From positions 1-27,595 of IMG/VR virus record IMGVR_UViG_3300020162_001076: DNA of 27,595 nucleotides; one strand, written 5' to 3'. Position numbers and translations under genes: made by a program. The DNA is from a virus. The stretch's first letter is position 1. Each line of letters starts with the position of its first letter. The notes beneath the pieces were generated by a model, which was not told the DNA's origin, ran no database searches, and saw only the letters and a program-made list of their open reading frames with translations. Shown here in pieces: positions 1 to 7,902 of this stretch.

Positions 1-11
1 CCTACGTAGTC
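1..11. repeat. Left copy of 11-bp terminal direct repeat, candidate cohesive end
   Basis: The 11 bases CCTACGTAGTC open the window and also close it at 27585-27595. They contain the 8-bp palindrome CTACGTAG. A filled-in 5' cohesive end of a cos phage would look like this, and the terminase small subunit gene begins 49 bases downstream, the usual place for cos. An assembly overlap is possible, but 11 bases is shorter than usual k-mer overlaps. That this is cos is inference; the identity of the ends is seen directly. Confidence 0.7.
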
Positions 12-59
12 CTCGACTTTCTCTCGCTAGCCTCAAACATTGACCACCAAAGGTGACGG

Positions 60-431
60 ATGGGACGCCCAACAGCCCGCGGTAGCAAGCACAAGCCAAA
101 GGACGTCGTGGAGATCTGCACATCCGCGACGACTGTAGAGTACCTGCGCGCCAGCCTGGAGCAGCTCGAGCAGGCCGTGGTCGATGCCACCGACAGCAAG
201 TCGTGGCAGGCGATGGCCTCGCTCAAGTACCGCGCCCTCGAGACGCGCCAGAGGCTGGACGAGGAACTCGCAAAGGCCGCTCTGCCCGACGACTCGATGA
301 ACGACGAGGAGTTGCTCGGCATCATCGTGCAGGCCGTGGGTCAGTTCAGCGTTCAGCAGATTGAGCGCCTCGAGGATGCGATCGCGTTTCGTCGTGGCCG
401 GCCTGTCGTGCGCCTGGTGGAGACTGGGTGA
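60..431 (+). CDS. terS: Putative terminase small subunit
   Basis: This 123-residue protein is called mainly from position: it is the first gene after the left end and overlaps the large terminase start by 4 bases (GTGA). It has a basic N-terminus (GRPTARGSKHKPKD), a helical middle with a coiled-coil-like stretch (about residues 28-75, rich in Leu, Glu and Ala), and a charged C-terminal helix. Small terminases recognise packaging sites and form rings, and basic N-terminal DNA-binding plus helical oligomerisation regions fit that. The ATG is preceded by AAAGGTG at 49-55. I see no clear HTH signature, so a generic small DNA-binding protein beside terL remains possible. Confidence 0.65.
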   Translation: MGRPTARGSKHKPKDVVEICTSATTVEYLRASLEQLEQAVVDATDSKSWQAMASLKYRALETRQRLDEELAKAALPDDSMNDEELLGIIVQAVGQFSVQQIERLEDAIAFRRGRPVVRLVETG

Positions 432-1828
432 GCGCAGGACTCTCCGCTATGGCGATGGCGGCGGCGCGACTGTCGCGTCGGACGCAGACGGATCCGCTGG
501 CCTACTTCACTCCGACGCAGCCGCAGCTTGACTTCCTCTCGCATACGTCGCGCATCCGGCTCGCCCGATCGGGCAACCAGATCGGCAAGACCACGATGGG
601 CCTCGTGGATCTCATCTACCGCGCGCTCGGGTCGCATCCGTACCAGCTCGTGCGCGCAGCTCCGATCGAGGCGTGGATCCTCTGTCAGTCGTGGGAGTCA
701 TCGCTCTCCATCCAGGGCAAGCTCTGGGAACTGCTCCCGAAGGACAGCCTCGCATTAGACACGGAGTACACCGCAGGGAAAGGCTTCCGCGGCAAGACAC
801 CAGTGGTGCGCCTGCGGAACGGATCGATCATCCGTGTCCGCACGGTCGCGCAGGGAACGCTCGCGCTGGCTGGCTCGACAATCGATGTGTGCCTGATCGA
901 TGAGCCGTGCCCGGAGTCCGTCTACAACGAGATCATCCCACGCGTGTTCGCGAGGAACGGCGTCGTGATGATCACGCTCACGCCGGTCGGCGCTGACCTC
1001 AAGTGGTTGAAGGCGCTTGTCGAGGCCGGGATCGTGACCGATCTGCACTTCCCGCTGACGCCGGAGAACACGCGGCCGATCGGTGCGAGGGAGCCGCGCA
1101 AGACGCAGGCGCAGATCGATGAGCTCGCCAACCAGTTGCTACCGCAGGAACGCGCGCAGCGCCTCGACGGCGAGTGGGAAGGCGAATGGGCAGAGGATCG
1201 CGTGTTCCGCGCGTTCGATCCTGCTCGCCATGTCAAGGACGAGGCGCCTGTCGGCGAGGTGCTCATCGGCGTCGGCATCGACCACGGCACCGAGGCCGGC
1301 GCCCAGGTGGCGATCCTCTCTGCCGTCTTGCGTGATGGCGGCGACGGACACCCGCGGATCTGGGTGCTCGACCAGGTGCAGAGCGACGGCATGACCACGC
1401 CGGAGCAGGATGCAGAGGCGATCCTCGGGATGCTGCGCCGCGCCGGCCTCCGCTGGGAAAACGTAGATCGCTGGGTCGGTGATCGTCGCGTGTTCGGCAG
1501 GAAGAACGGTTCGCTCAAGAGCAACGCCATGCTGATGACCGCGATGGAGCGCAGGATGAACCTTCCGACCGGAAGCCTTCCGTTCCGCATTCAGACGGCG
1601 TGGAAGCCGAAGGGCAGCGTGTACAGCGCCTACCGTCTCATGCAGGCGTGCATGCTTCAAGGCGGCTTCATGGTGCATCCGCGATGCAAGGGTCTGATCG
1701 ATGACCTGCTCAAGTTCGACGGCAGAGAAGCATCGGAGCACAAGCACGCGATCGATGCCCTGCGCTACGGCGCCGTGGAGCTCGTGAGCCGTCGCCTATA
1801 CAACCCGACCGCGATACGGCTTGGGTGA
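428..1828 (+). CDS. terL: Terminase large subunit (packaging ATPase-nuclease)
   Basis: At 466 residues this has normal length for the family. It drives DNA into the prohead and cuts concatemers. The Walker A-like loop is SGNQIGKTT (residues 48-56), Walker B is DVCLIDE (153-159, catalytic Glu 159), and TLTP (183-186) is the coupling motif. The C-terminal RNase H-like nuclease starts with the acidic residue in GIDHG (Asp 285). Asp 352 is a candidate second acid and Asp 443 in HAIDALRYG the likely third. The GTG start overlaps the small-subunit stop (GTGA), implying coupled translation. The NQxGKT form of the P-loop is common in phage terminases. Confidence 0.96.
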   Translation: MSAGLSAMAMAAARLSRRTQTDPLAYFTPTQPQLDFLSHTSRIRLARSGNQIGKTTMGLVDLIYRALGSHPYQLVRAAPIEAWILCQSWESSLSIQGKLWELLPKDSLALDTEYTAGKGFRGKTPVVRLRNGSIIRVRTVAQGTLALAGSTIDVCLIDEPCPESVYNEIIPRVFARNGVVMITLTPVGADLKWLKALVEAGIVTDLHFPLTPENTRPIGAREPRKTQAQIDELANQLLPQERAQRLDGEWEGEWAEDRVFRAFDPARHVKDEAPVGEVLIGVGIDHGTEAGAQVAILSAVLRDGGDGHPRIWVLDQVQSDGMTTPEQDAEAILGMLRRAGLRWENVDRWVGDRRVFGRKNGSLKSNAMLMTAMERRMNLPTGSLPFRIQTAWKPKGSVYSAYRLMQACMLQGGFMVHPRCKGLIDDLLKFDGREASEHKHAIDALRYGAVELVSRRLYNPTAIRLG

Positions 1829-3822
1829 CAGGGGGAACCGTGTACGCCTACTCCAAGATGCCGACGCCGCCCGCTCCGAGCAACCCAGAGGAGGCGATGA
1901 GGTGGGAGCACACGCGCCATCGACGTGCGCTGATGGAAGGTCGCTGGCAGAGGTTGCTCGAGGATCGTCTCCAGACGCAGCTCGGCAGCACGCGACGTCA
2001 GGCATGGGGACTGCCCGACATGGGCACGAACGCCTACCGTCAGGTGTGCTATTCGCTCGCCTGCCTTTACGATGCCGAGCCGGACGTCAAGCACAACAGG
2101 GCCGGCGACGTCTCCGCGCTGACCGACATGATCTCCCGCTCGGGACTGTGGCCGCAGATGAGCCGGTTCCAGGCGATGACCATCGCGCTCCGCGAGATGT
2201 GGATGCGCGTTGACGTCGAGGACGGCCGCATCATCTACCGACCTGTCGCGCCTGACATGACGATCGCCGAGAGCGACCCGTCGCGCCCGACGATCCCGAC
2301 TGCCTACGCCGAGGTGCGTCTGCGCCATGTGCGAGGCGAGACGGTGTGGGCATGGGATGTGCTGGACATTCGCGACCCAGCGAACCCGTCCTACACGGTT
2401 CGACTCGCGACCGATGATGCCAAGTTCGGGGAGGACGTCACCGAGGAGGTACTAGGCGCTCGCTTCGACGGCGCGGCCTACCCCTACCGACGCACGCCTC
2501 GAGGCGACGAGGTGCTCGGCGCACCAATCCTCCCGGTCGTGCTGTACCACGCGAGCCTGTACGGCGATCGCCTGTTCGATCCATTTTTCGGCGTTGAAAC
2601 TTACGAAGCGTCGTTGAACCAATCTGTGTTTAGCACGTTCTTGGCACACTCCATCAGGGACGCTTCGTTCCCGCAGCGGTATGCGATCGGCGTCCGCATC
2701 GCCGGCTCGGACATGGTGGACGGAGGCACGCGAGGCCAGCGCGTCGAGGTCGTGACCGACCCGACTACGATCCTCATGCTGGATGCCGCGATGGAACAGC
2801 AACCCCAGGTCGGACAGTTTACCGCCGGAGCGGACGTTTCCACGCTCGAGGCCACCATCGCCGCCCTAGCACATCGCCTCGCGACGGACGCTGGACTGTC
2901 TCCTTCCGAGCTTCAGCGGACGAGCGGCTCGGCCAAGAGCGGCTACGCGATCAGTCTGTCGAACGAAGGCCGTCGTGAGGCCCAGCGCAAGTACATTCCG
3001 CAGCAGCGTGAGGGCGACGAGCGCCTCCTCGCTGTGACGGCCACGCTGTTCAACCGAGCGATGGGCACGCAGTTCCCGGAGGGCGGCTACTCGATCCTGT
3101 ACCGCGAGATCCCGCTCTCGCCGGAAGAACTGTCGAGCCGTCGTCAGCATGTCCTTGAAATGCTCGAGGCTGGCCTGATGCGCCGCGTGGATGCTCTCCG
3201 CTACTTCGGCTCGCTGTCCGAGGAAGACGCCCGCGCCGCGCTCGAGGCCATCGACGCGGAGAAGGCGCCGACCGCCGCGGAGCAAGAATCGGAGGGTACG
3301 GGGCCGGCGCCCGCCGAGCAGGTATCCACCGAGCCGATGGCTGGCGAGAGCGTGGATGTTGGCGATGCGGCCGAGGAGGTCGTGGCGAGCGCAGAGGCGA
3401 TCCGCGCGCTGCTCGCTGGCGATGTTCCGGTGGCTACCCGTCGTGTCCTCGAGGCCGTCGCCGAGAGTCTCGCGGAGGCCGCGGGCTACCTCGGTGCAGG
3501 CCCGATGGTCGAGGCCGAGGTGGAGATCCACGACGACATGGAGGAGTCCGACGTCGAGGAGTCCACCGACACTGCCGCACCCGAGGAGAGCGTGGCTGCG
3601 GCAGCGACCTCCGCAGGCGTGCCGGCCTCTGCTGTCGCGCTCAACGGCGCACAGGTGCAGGCGGCGCAGGGCATCATCGCCAGCGTTGCGAAGGGCGAGC
3701 TGCCTCGCGAGACTGGCGTGCAGATGCTGATCCAGTTCTTCAACATGGCGCCAGAGTCTGCTGACGCGCTCATGGGCGCAGTCGGACGCACCTTCACGAT
3801 CTCGGCACCCGAGGCGATCTAG
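1825..3822 (+). CDS. Portal protein
   Basis: This 665-residue protein follows terL directly, the canonical portal position, and would form the dodecameric DNA channel at the capsid vertex. Residues about 60-480 have portal-like alternation, including an aromatic-rich stretch near residue 253 (DPFFGVETYEASLNQSVFS). Residues about 490-600 are acidic and low in complexity. The end (about 605-655) carries an LNGAQVQA...GELPRETG...FF helical module that I recognise from C-termini of other phage portals. The start is uncertain: GTG 1825 overlaps the terL stop (GTGA), but GTG 1840 has a better ribosome binding site (AGGGGG at 1830-1835) and would give MYAYSKMP. An unusually AT-rich, inverted-repeat-bearing segment lies at about 2580-2670. 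Confidence 0.88.
   Translation: MTGGTVYAYSKMPTPPAPSNPEEAMRWEHTRHRRALMEGRWQRLLEDRLQTQLGSTRRQAWGLPDMGTNAYRQVCYSLACLYDAEPDVKHNRAGDVSALTDMISRSGLWPQMSRFQAMTIALREMWMRVDVEDGRIIYRPVAPDMTIAESDPSRPTIPTAYAEVRLRHVRGETVWAWDVLDIRDPANPSYTVRLATDDAKFGEDVTEEVLGARFDGAAYPYRRTPRGDEVLGAPILPVVLYHASLYGDRLFDPFFGVETYEASLNQSVFSTFLAHSIRDASFPQRYAIGVRIAGSDMVDGGTRGQRVEVVTDPTTILMLDAAMEQQPQVGQFTAGADVSTLEATIAALAHRLATDAGLSPSELQRTSGSAKSGYAISLSNEGRREAQRKYIPQQREGDERLLAVTATLFNRAMGTQFPEGGYSILYREIPLSPEELSSRRQHVLEMLEAGLMRRVDALRYFGSLSEEDARAALEAIDAEKAPTAAEQESEGTGPAPAEQVSTEPMAGESVDVGDAAEEVVASAEAIRALLAGDVPVATRRVLEAVAESLAEAAGYLGAGPMVEAEVEIHDDMEESDVEESTDTAAPEESVAAAATSAGVPASAVALNGAQVQAAQGIIASVAKGELPRETGVQMLIQFFNMAPESADALMGAVGRTFTISAPEAI
2603..2668. 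repeat. 10-bp inverted repeat around an AT-rich segment in the portal gene
   Basis: ACGAAGCGTC (2603-2612) and GACGCTTCGT (2659-2668) are perfect reverse complements separated by 46 bases. The segment has AT-rich codons (TTT, GAA, ACT, TTG, CAA, TCT) otherwise scarce in these genes. The repeat is seen directly; a function is not established, and about one such repeat could occur by chance in a genome this size. Confidence 0.4.
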
Positions 3823-4250
3823 TGCCATTCATCAGCGAGCGGCAGCGCGACTACCTCAAGCGTGAGCACCCAGCGGTCTATCGGCGCTTCCTGCGTGACG
3901 AGCGAGCGATGGGCTTTGAGCTGGCTGCTCCGGCCAACGTCGCGGCCGTCGCTCGTCGTGGCCTCGAGGCTCGCGAGCGGTACAACCGAGGCGGTACGCT
4001 GGTGGGCGCTCGCCGTGCTGGTCAACTCGCAGGCCGTGAGGTCGTGAGCATCGACACGATCAAGCGCATGGTCGCCTACTTCACGAGGCACGCCGTGGAC
4101 CTCGAGGCTCCAGCAGCGAAGCCTGGGCACCCTGACTATCCGAGCGCGGGACGCATCGCGTGGGATCTGTGGGGTGGCGCGCCTGGTCGAGCATGGGCGC
4201 GTCGGCAACTGACTGTTTGGGAGCGCGTACAGCGCGAGGAGGGCAAGTGA
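3822..4250 (+). CDS. Small head-associated protein of unknown function
   Basis: The product has 142 residues. It opens with MPFISERQRDYLKREHP, the type of N-terminus (MPF-S-xxQRxY) seen on many phage head-region proteins. A compact module follows (about residues 37-130): repeated Ala/Arg-rich helices, GGTxVGxARAxxLA, VSIDTIKRMVAYFTRHAVD, and SAGRIAWDLWGGxPGRAWA. From memory this module occurs in head-region proteins of other phages, sometimes next to or fused with prohead proteases, but no protease catalytic residues are visible here. The GTG start at 3822 overlaps the portal TAG stop by one base, with GAGGCGA upstream. It probably acts in head assembly or on DNA; this is inference. Confidence 0.8.
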   Translation: MPFISERQRDYLKREHPAVYRRFLRDERAMGFELAAPANVAAVARRGLEARERYNRGGTLVGARRAGQLAGREVVSIDTIKRMVAYFTRHAVDLEAPAAKPGHPDYPSAGRIAWDLWGGAPGRAWARRQLTVWERVQREEGK

Positions 4251-4774
4251 GCACGGAAGAAGGAACGGACACGACGGGCGCAGAGGCGCGCATCCGGCAA
4301 CTGGTCGCGCGAGTGAAGGAGCTCGAGGGCCGCGTCGGAGAACTCACGCCGCTCGCCGAGCAGGCCGACAAGTACCGGACGCAGATCGAGGAGGTCAAGG
4401 CGCAGAGCAAGGCCGAGCGCGAGGCGCTCCGCATCGAGCGAGAGATCTCCAGCGCCGGCATCACTGATGCCGAGGGCATGGAGTACGTCCAGCACGCCTA
4501 CAACAAGCTTCCGCAGGAGGGCCGGCCTCCGCTCGCGGAGTGGCTCGCTGCGAAGGACTCGCTCCCGAAGGCGGTGCGTGCGTACCTGCCGGAAGCCACG
4601 CCTGCCGCGGCGCCTGCACCTACCACGATGACGATGCCGAAGGCGAACGCTGGCGTGACCTCGCAGGCCGTGACGCCTACGGCAGCGTGGACTCCGGAAG
4701 CCATTATGCGGCTGTCCCCGAGCGAGTTCAGAGCGAACTTCGCTGCGATCAAGGCGTCGGGCGGCGTGCCTTGA
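4247..4774 (+). CDS. Scaffold-like protein
   Basis: Starting at GTG 4247 (GTGA overlap with the previous stop, and GAGGAGGG at 4237-4243 upstream), the product has 175 residues. An in-frame start at 4160 would run deep into the upstream gene and is less likely. Residues about 12-70 form a strong coiled coil rich in Glu, Lys, Arg and Leu, followed by a helical segment and a Pro/Ala/Thr-rich linker. The C-terminal helix (about 150-175) contains SPSEFRANFAAIKASGG. A coiled-coil protein immediately before the major capsid gene is the usual place for a scaffold. I see no prohead protease gene, so a scaffold that leaves without cleavage fits. Confidence 0.78.
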   Translation: MSTEEGTDTTGAEARIRQLVARVKELEGRVGELTPLAEQADKYRTQIEEVKAQSKAEREALRIEREISSAGITDAEGMEYVQHAYNKLPQEGRPPLAEWLAAKDSLPKAVRAYLPEATPAAAPAPTTMTMPKANAGVTSQAVTPTAAWTPEAIMRLSPSEFRANFAAIKASGGVP

Positions 4775-4800
4775 CAGTCTGTCACGGACGGTAGTACGGT
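4771..4800 (+). promoter_or_regulatory. Putative sigma70-like promoter for the major capsid gene
   Basis: A perfect -35 hexamer TTGACA (4771-4776) is followed after 18 bases by TACGGT (4795-4800), which fits the loose TANNNT form of -10 elements in high-GC bacteria. The stop codon TGA of the scaffold gene lies inside the -35 hexamer. Transcription would start near 4806, just at a stem-loop, leaving a leader of about 80 bases before the capsid start. It would give extra capsid mRNA independent of the upstream operon. Confidence 0.55.
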
Positions 4801-4804
4801 AGCC

Positions 4805-4822
4805 GTGAGGCACACGCCTCAC
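4805..4822 (+). other. Leader stem-loop upstream of the capsid gene
   Basis: GTGAGGC (4805-4811) and GCCTCAC (4816-4822) form a perfect 7-bp stem with a 4-base ACAC loop. No T-run follows, so it is not a standard terminator. Because it sits at the predicted 5' end of the capsid transcript, it may protect the mRNA from decay; that role is inferred. Confidence 0.6.
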
Positions 4823-4889
4823 GCGCTCGGGGCAAGCTCCCGTAAAAAGCGACAGGCGCGGCAACGTCAAACCTTCATAGGAGGCCAAC

Positions 4890-5813
4890 ATGGCCAACAT
4901 CGACTTTGCCGCTCTTGACGGCAACGCCCGCGCCGCTGCGGTTCTGTTCCAGTCCATCGTGATGAAGCTCGCCGACACCGGCAGCCTCCGCAACGCGCCC
5001 TGCTTCCTCAACGTCGGCAGCATCAACGGCTCCGGCTCTGACAGCATCCAGGTGCCTGTCGTCGGCCTCAACGGCACCGACATCATGGCGGCGGTGGCTG
5101 ACGGTTCGTCCGTCTCCAACACCTCGATCACCTCTGCCGCGGCGACCGTGGCCGTGGCGCGCCAGGCTCTCCGCTACGACCTGACCGATCTCGCTCGCGT
5201 CAGCAACAGCGTGGCCGGCGGCGTTGACCTCGAGGGCCTGTCCAACGCGATGGTGGCGGCCTTCAATGGCCGCTTCAACCAGATGGTGTGCGCGCTCTCC
5301 GGTGGCTTCGCCACGCAGGTCGGCAGCACTGGCGTCGATCTCTCGACCGACAAGTTCTATGACGCGATCTTCGCTCTCCAGTTGTCGAGCGTGACCGGCG
5401 AGTACCACGCTGTGCTTCACCCGCAGCAGTACAACGACCTCATGTCGTCCCTGCGCGCGGAGACTGGCCCCGCGCAGTACCTCGCCGCCAATCAGGAGCA
5501 GACGAACGCCCTCGGCGCCTCGTTCAAGGGCAAGCTGTTCGGCGTCAACGTCCACGTTTCTTCCTACGTCCCCAGCGTTGGCGGCACGGACTACCGTGGC
5601 ATGATGCTCGGCGAGGCGGCGATCGCCTACGCCCTCGGCACGCCGGCTCCCATCCAGGCCGCTGGCGGCGTGATCATCCCGGCCGGCGCCCCGATCGCTG
5701 TGGAGTGGGAGCGTGACGCTGCCTCCGGCCTCACGAAGGTCGTCGGCTCCGCGTTCGTCGGCGTTGCCGAGCTTCAGGATCTCAAGGGCGTCGGCATCCT
5801 GTCCGACCTCTGA
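4890..5813 (+). CDS. Major capsid protein (HK97-fold type)
   Basis: The 307-residue protein follows the scaffold-like gene and has the composition of a major capsid protein: rich in Ala, Gly, Val and Ser with few charged stretches. The N-terminal half carries a typical domain with VPVVGLNGTDI (about residues 55-65) and the helix RQALRYDLTDLARVSN; the C-terminal half has YHAVLHPQQYNDL (about 171-183), GKLFGVNVHVSSYVP and GVIIPAGAPIAVEWERDAASGLTKVVG, an axial-domain-like finish. No long N-terminal delta region is present, which agrees with a separate scaffold. It has its own promoter-like site and an AGGAGG ribosome binding site at 4879-4884, and a strong hairpin follows, all consistent with high expression. 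Confidence 0.9.
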   Translation: MANIDFAALDGNARAAAVLFQSIVMKLADTGSLRNAPCFLNVGSINGSGSDSIQVPVVGLNGTDIMAAVADGSSVSNTSITSAAATVAVARQALRYDLTDLARVSNSVAGGVDLEGLSNAMVAAFNGRFNQMVCALSGGFATQVGSTGVDLSTDKFYDAIFALQLSSVTGEYHAVLHPQQYNDLMSSLRAETGPAQYLAANQEQTNALGASFKGKLFGVNVHVSSYVPSVGGTDYRGMMLGEAAIAYALGTPAPIQAAGGVIIPAGAPIAVEWERDAASGLTKVVGSAFVGVAELQDLKGVGILSDL

Positions 5814-5830
5814 TCTCGTAGCCTAGCGTC

Positions 5831-5865
5831 AAGGCGTGTCCGTGCTTATGGTACGGGCACGCCTT
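5831..5865 (+). terminator. Stem-loop after the capsid gene
   Basis: The arms 5831-5843 and 5853-5865 pair over 13 bp with one T-G wobble (AAGGCGTGTCCGT against ACGGGCACGCCTT) around a 9-base loop. Only two T residues end the stem, so termination may be partial; 3'-end protection of the capsid mRNA is an alternative. The ribosome binding site of the next gene (AAGGAGGG, 5873-5880) begins just after it. Confidence 0.7.
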
Positions 5866-5883
5866 CGTGCGTAAGGAGGGATC

Positions 5884-6522
5884 ATGGCAGCAACATTCAC
5901 GACGGCCAACGCGTCCGGGTTTGAGGGCACTCCTGCCTCTCGCCCGCAGGCGATGGCAAACCTTCTCAACATGCCGAGCAACGCGCAGTGGTGGTACACG
6001 CACCATCCGGCTCACTGGCAGCTCGTGGAGGGCGAGTGGCTCCCCGACCTCACGCAGATGGTCGCGATCCCCGGCCTCAATCGCGTAGACAAGAACGGAG
6101 ACACGGCGCTCACCGAGGTTCACCTCGCGAAGAAAGGCGCCGTGGTCATCCCGTGGGAGGTCGAGCCTGGTGGCTACTGCATGCAGTTCGCTGGCGTGAA
6201 TGGGCCGGTCTACCTCTCCAAGTGGGAGAAGCCGAAGCTCGTCGCCGGCCAGCTCCGCGTCACGCCTGACGAGGCCGGCTATCGCGAGTTCCGCAAGCGC
6301 CTCGTCGTTGAGGGATGGGTCAAGGTTCCCGATCCCGACTTCATCGATGTGATCATCGGGCGTCAGGAACGCCTCGTCAATGAGCACCGCACCCGCGCGC
6401 CGGTCAACCCCGGTAGTGCGCTGATCCTACCTGTCGAGGAGAAGCGCCTCGAGGACATGCGCGCCGCGAAGGAGCGCCTCTACGCCACCGACGAAGCCGC
6501 GCCGAAGCGAGGCCGCAAGTGA
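5884..6522 (+). CDS. Unknown structural-region protein after the capsid gene
   Basis: A 212-residue soluble protein of unknown function with a strong AAGGAGGG ribosome binding site. It contains aromatic-rich QWWYTHHPAHWQLVEGEWLPDL (about residues 35-56), a beta-like middle, and a charged C-terminal part ending in a lysine/arginine-rich tail (APKRGRK). Its place between the capsid and connector genes suggests a virion or head-completion role. I do not recognise a named family. The C-terminus overlaps the next small gene by GTGA. Confidence 0.85.
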   Translation: MAATFTTANASGFEGTPASRPQAMANLLNMPSNAQWWYTHHPAHWQLVEGEWLPDLTQMVAIPGLNRVDKNGDTALTEVHLAKKGAVVIPWEVEPGGYCMQFAGVNGPVYLSKWEKPKLVAGQLRVTPDEAGYREFRKRLVVEGWVKVPDPDFIDVIIGRQERLVNEHRTRAPVNPGSALILPVEEKRLEDMRAAKERLYATDEAAPKRGRK

Positions 6523-6668
6523 GCGCGGGCGAGAAGCCGGCGATCCGGAAGGGCATGGATCAGATGACGAAGCGCCTCGTGGAGGGCGGGATGCCATCCG
6601 ACAAGGCCCGCAAGGTCGCGCAGGATGCGGCGCAACGTGCGGATCGTCGGGAGCGCGATAAGCGGTAG
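6519..6668 (+). CDS. 49-residue basic helical protein
   Basis: This short gene starts at GTG 6519, overlapping the upstream stop (GTGA), and ends with TAG at 6666-6668. The product is almost wholly helical and basic: GMDQMTKRLVEGGMPSDKAR, then KVAQDAAQRADRRERDKR. Small proteins with a GMPxDKARKxAxxAAxRADRR pattern are familiar to me from head-tail regions of other phages, without a known function. Codon use matches the neighbours and it exactly fills the gap before the next gene, which supports it as real. Confidence 0.8.
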   Translation: MSAGEKPAIRKGMDQMTKRLVEGGMPSDKARKVAQDAAQRADRRERDKR

Positions 6669-6683
6669 CCAAAGGGGTGGGGC

Positions 6684-7445
6684 ATGTCGCTCGCTGAAAC
6701 CGTCTATGCCGCTCGGTTCCGGTCAACGGAGACAATCGAGCGTGGACGCCAGCAGGCGCTGACATGCCCGACTCAGCGCGCAGGCGCCACGGCCACGCCG
6801 ACGAGCGGGACGATCACGATCTACCGGCCTGATCAGACGGTGCTCGTGACGTCCGCAGTCACGATCCCAGGCGGCGGGATCGCGACGTACTCGCTGGCTG
6901 CGGCGACCACGACGGCCGAGCAGCTCGGCGAGGGCTGGCTCGTGGAATGGGCGCTGGTGATGCCGGATGCGGTGACGCACACGTTCCGCAACGACGCGGC
7001 GCTCTGCCGTCGCACGCTCTACCCGGTCGTGAGCGATGCCGACCTGACGCAGCGTCACAGCGACCTGCCCAACCTGCTTGCGTCGGGCACGACGTCCTAC
7101 CAGGCATATCTGGATGAGGCGTTCGCCACGATCGGGAACCGGCTCATCTCGCAGGGGCGCCGGCCGTACCTCGTGATCCAGCCAAGCGCGCTGCGCGAGG
7201 CGCATGTCGCGCTGACGCTGCACATGATCTTCCTCGACTTCTCCACATCAGCGGGGGACTCCGGTAGGTGGCAGGCGTTGGCCGACCACTACATGCGCGC
7301 GTACACCGAGGCGTGGAATCAGCTCAAGTTCACCTATGACGAAGCTGACGAGAACAAGGTGGACGCCACGATGAAGAAGGGCGCCGCCTCGACCGTGTGG
7401 CTGAATGGGCGCGGCGGGCAGTCTTACTGGACGCGGTGGTACTGA
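6684..7445 (+). CDS. Putative head-tail connector/adaptor protein
   Basis: The 253-residue protein has two visible parts. Residues about 20-105 look like a small beta-sandwich (GTITIYRPDQTVLV, TIPGGGIATYSL, GWLVEWALVMPDAVTHTFRND). Residues about 115-235 are mostly helical (SDADLTQRHSDLPNLL, YLDEAFATIGNRLISQGRRP, HVALTLHMIFLDFS, WQALADHYMRAYTEAW), a pattern like gp6-type connectors that sit under the portal. The ATG follows a purine-rich AAAGGGGTGGGG. The position after the capsid and before the neck genes supports an adaptor role. The family assignment is by architecture only. Confidence 0.72.
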   Translation: MSLAETVYAARFRSTETIERGRQQALTCPTQRAGATATPTSGTITIYRPDQTVLVTSAVTIPGGGIATYSLAAATTTAEQLGEGWLVEWALVMPDAVTHTFRNDAALCRRTLYPVVSDADLTQRHSDLPNLLASGTTSYQAYLDEAFATIGNRLISQGRRPYLVIQPSALREAHVALTLHMIFLDFSTSAGDSGRWQALADHYMRAYTEAWNQLKFTYDEADENKVDATMKKGAASTVWLNGRGGQSYWTRWY

Positions 7446-7888
7446 TGGCCGCGAAGAGCATCCGTCAGTTGCGCGAGGACGTCACTGCGCGCATCCTCAC
7501 GCTCACGGGCTGGAAGGAGTCGCGTGTGGCGCCGGATAACTTCGGGCGTGACGCTGACAGCATCGCGCACAAGGCGTTCGCGGTGCATCCGGCAGAGACG
7601 TCGGACATGCGCGCGTACCGTGGTCGGCCTGCCGAGGGACTCCTGGTCGAGACGTCGCTCGTCGTCCACTACTGTTGGCGCCTCGCGCCGAAGGGCATGA
7701 GCGACAGTTACGACGACGCCCTCGACGGCGAGCAGGCCGTCGTGAACGTGCTCATGGCCTACGACAGCACTTGGCCTCTGTCCTACAAGGTGCAGGTCGT
7801 TCGCACCACGCGCACCACATCGGATAGTGGCGAGTGGGTGCTCGGGCAGGTCGAGACTCGTATCGTCCACACACTTCCGCTTCAGTAA
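7445..7888 (+). CDS. Putative tail terminator/neck protein
   Basis: I chose ATG 7445, which overlaps the upstream stop by one base (TGATG); an earlier in-frame start at 7397 would overlap the connector gene by 49 bases. The resulting 147-residue protein has an N-terminal helix (SIRQLREDVTARILTLTGW), an alpha-beta core with SLVVHYCWRLAP, and an ending of beta strands (YKVQVVRTTRT, WVLGQVETRIVHTLPL). This order resembles tail-terminator (gpU-like) proteins, and the gene lies directly before the major tail protein as expected. The homology is inferred from layout and fold pattern, not from a recognised motif. Confidence 0.68.
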   Translation: MAAKSIRQLREDVTARILTLTGWKESRVAPDNFGRDADSIAHKAFAVHPAETSDMRAYRGRPAEGLLVETSLVVHYCWRLAPKGMSDSYDDALDGEQAVVNVLMAYDSTWPLSYKVQVVRTTRTTSDSGEWVLGQVETRIVHTLPLQ

Positions 7889-7902
7889 AGGGGTGAAATC
7901 AC

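Noticed and set aside
4160-4246. Upstream extension of the scaffold-like gene to 4160
   Set aside because: It would overlap the preceding gene by 91 bases. The GTG at 4247 has GAGGAGGG before it and the GTGA overlap typical of this genome.
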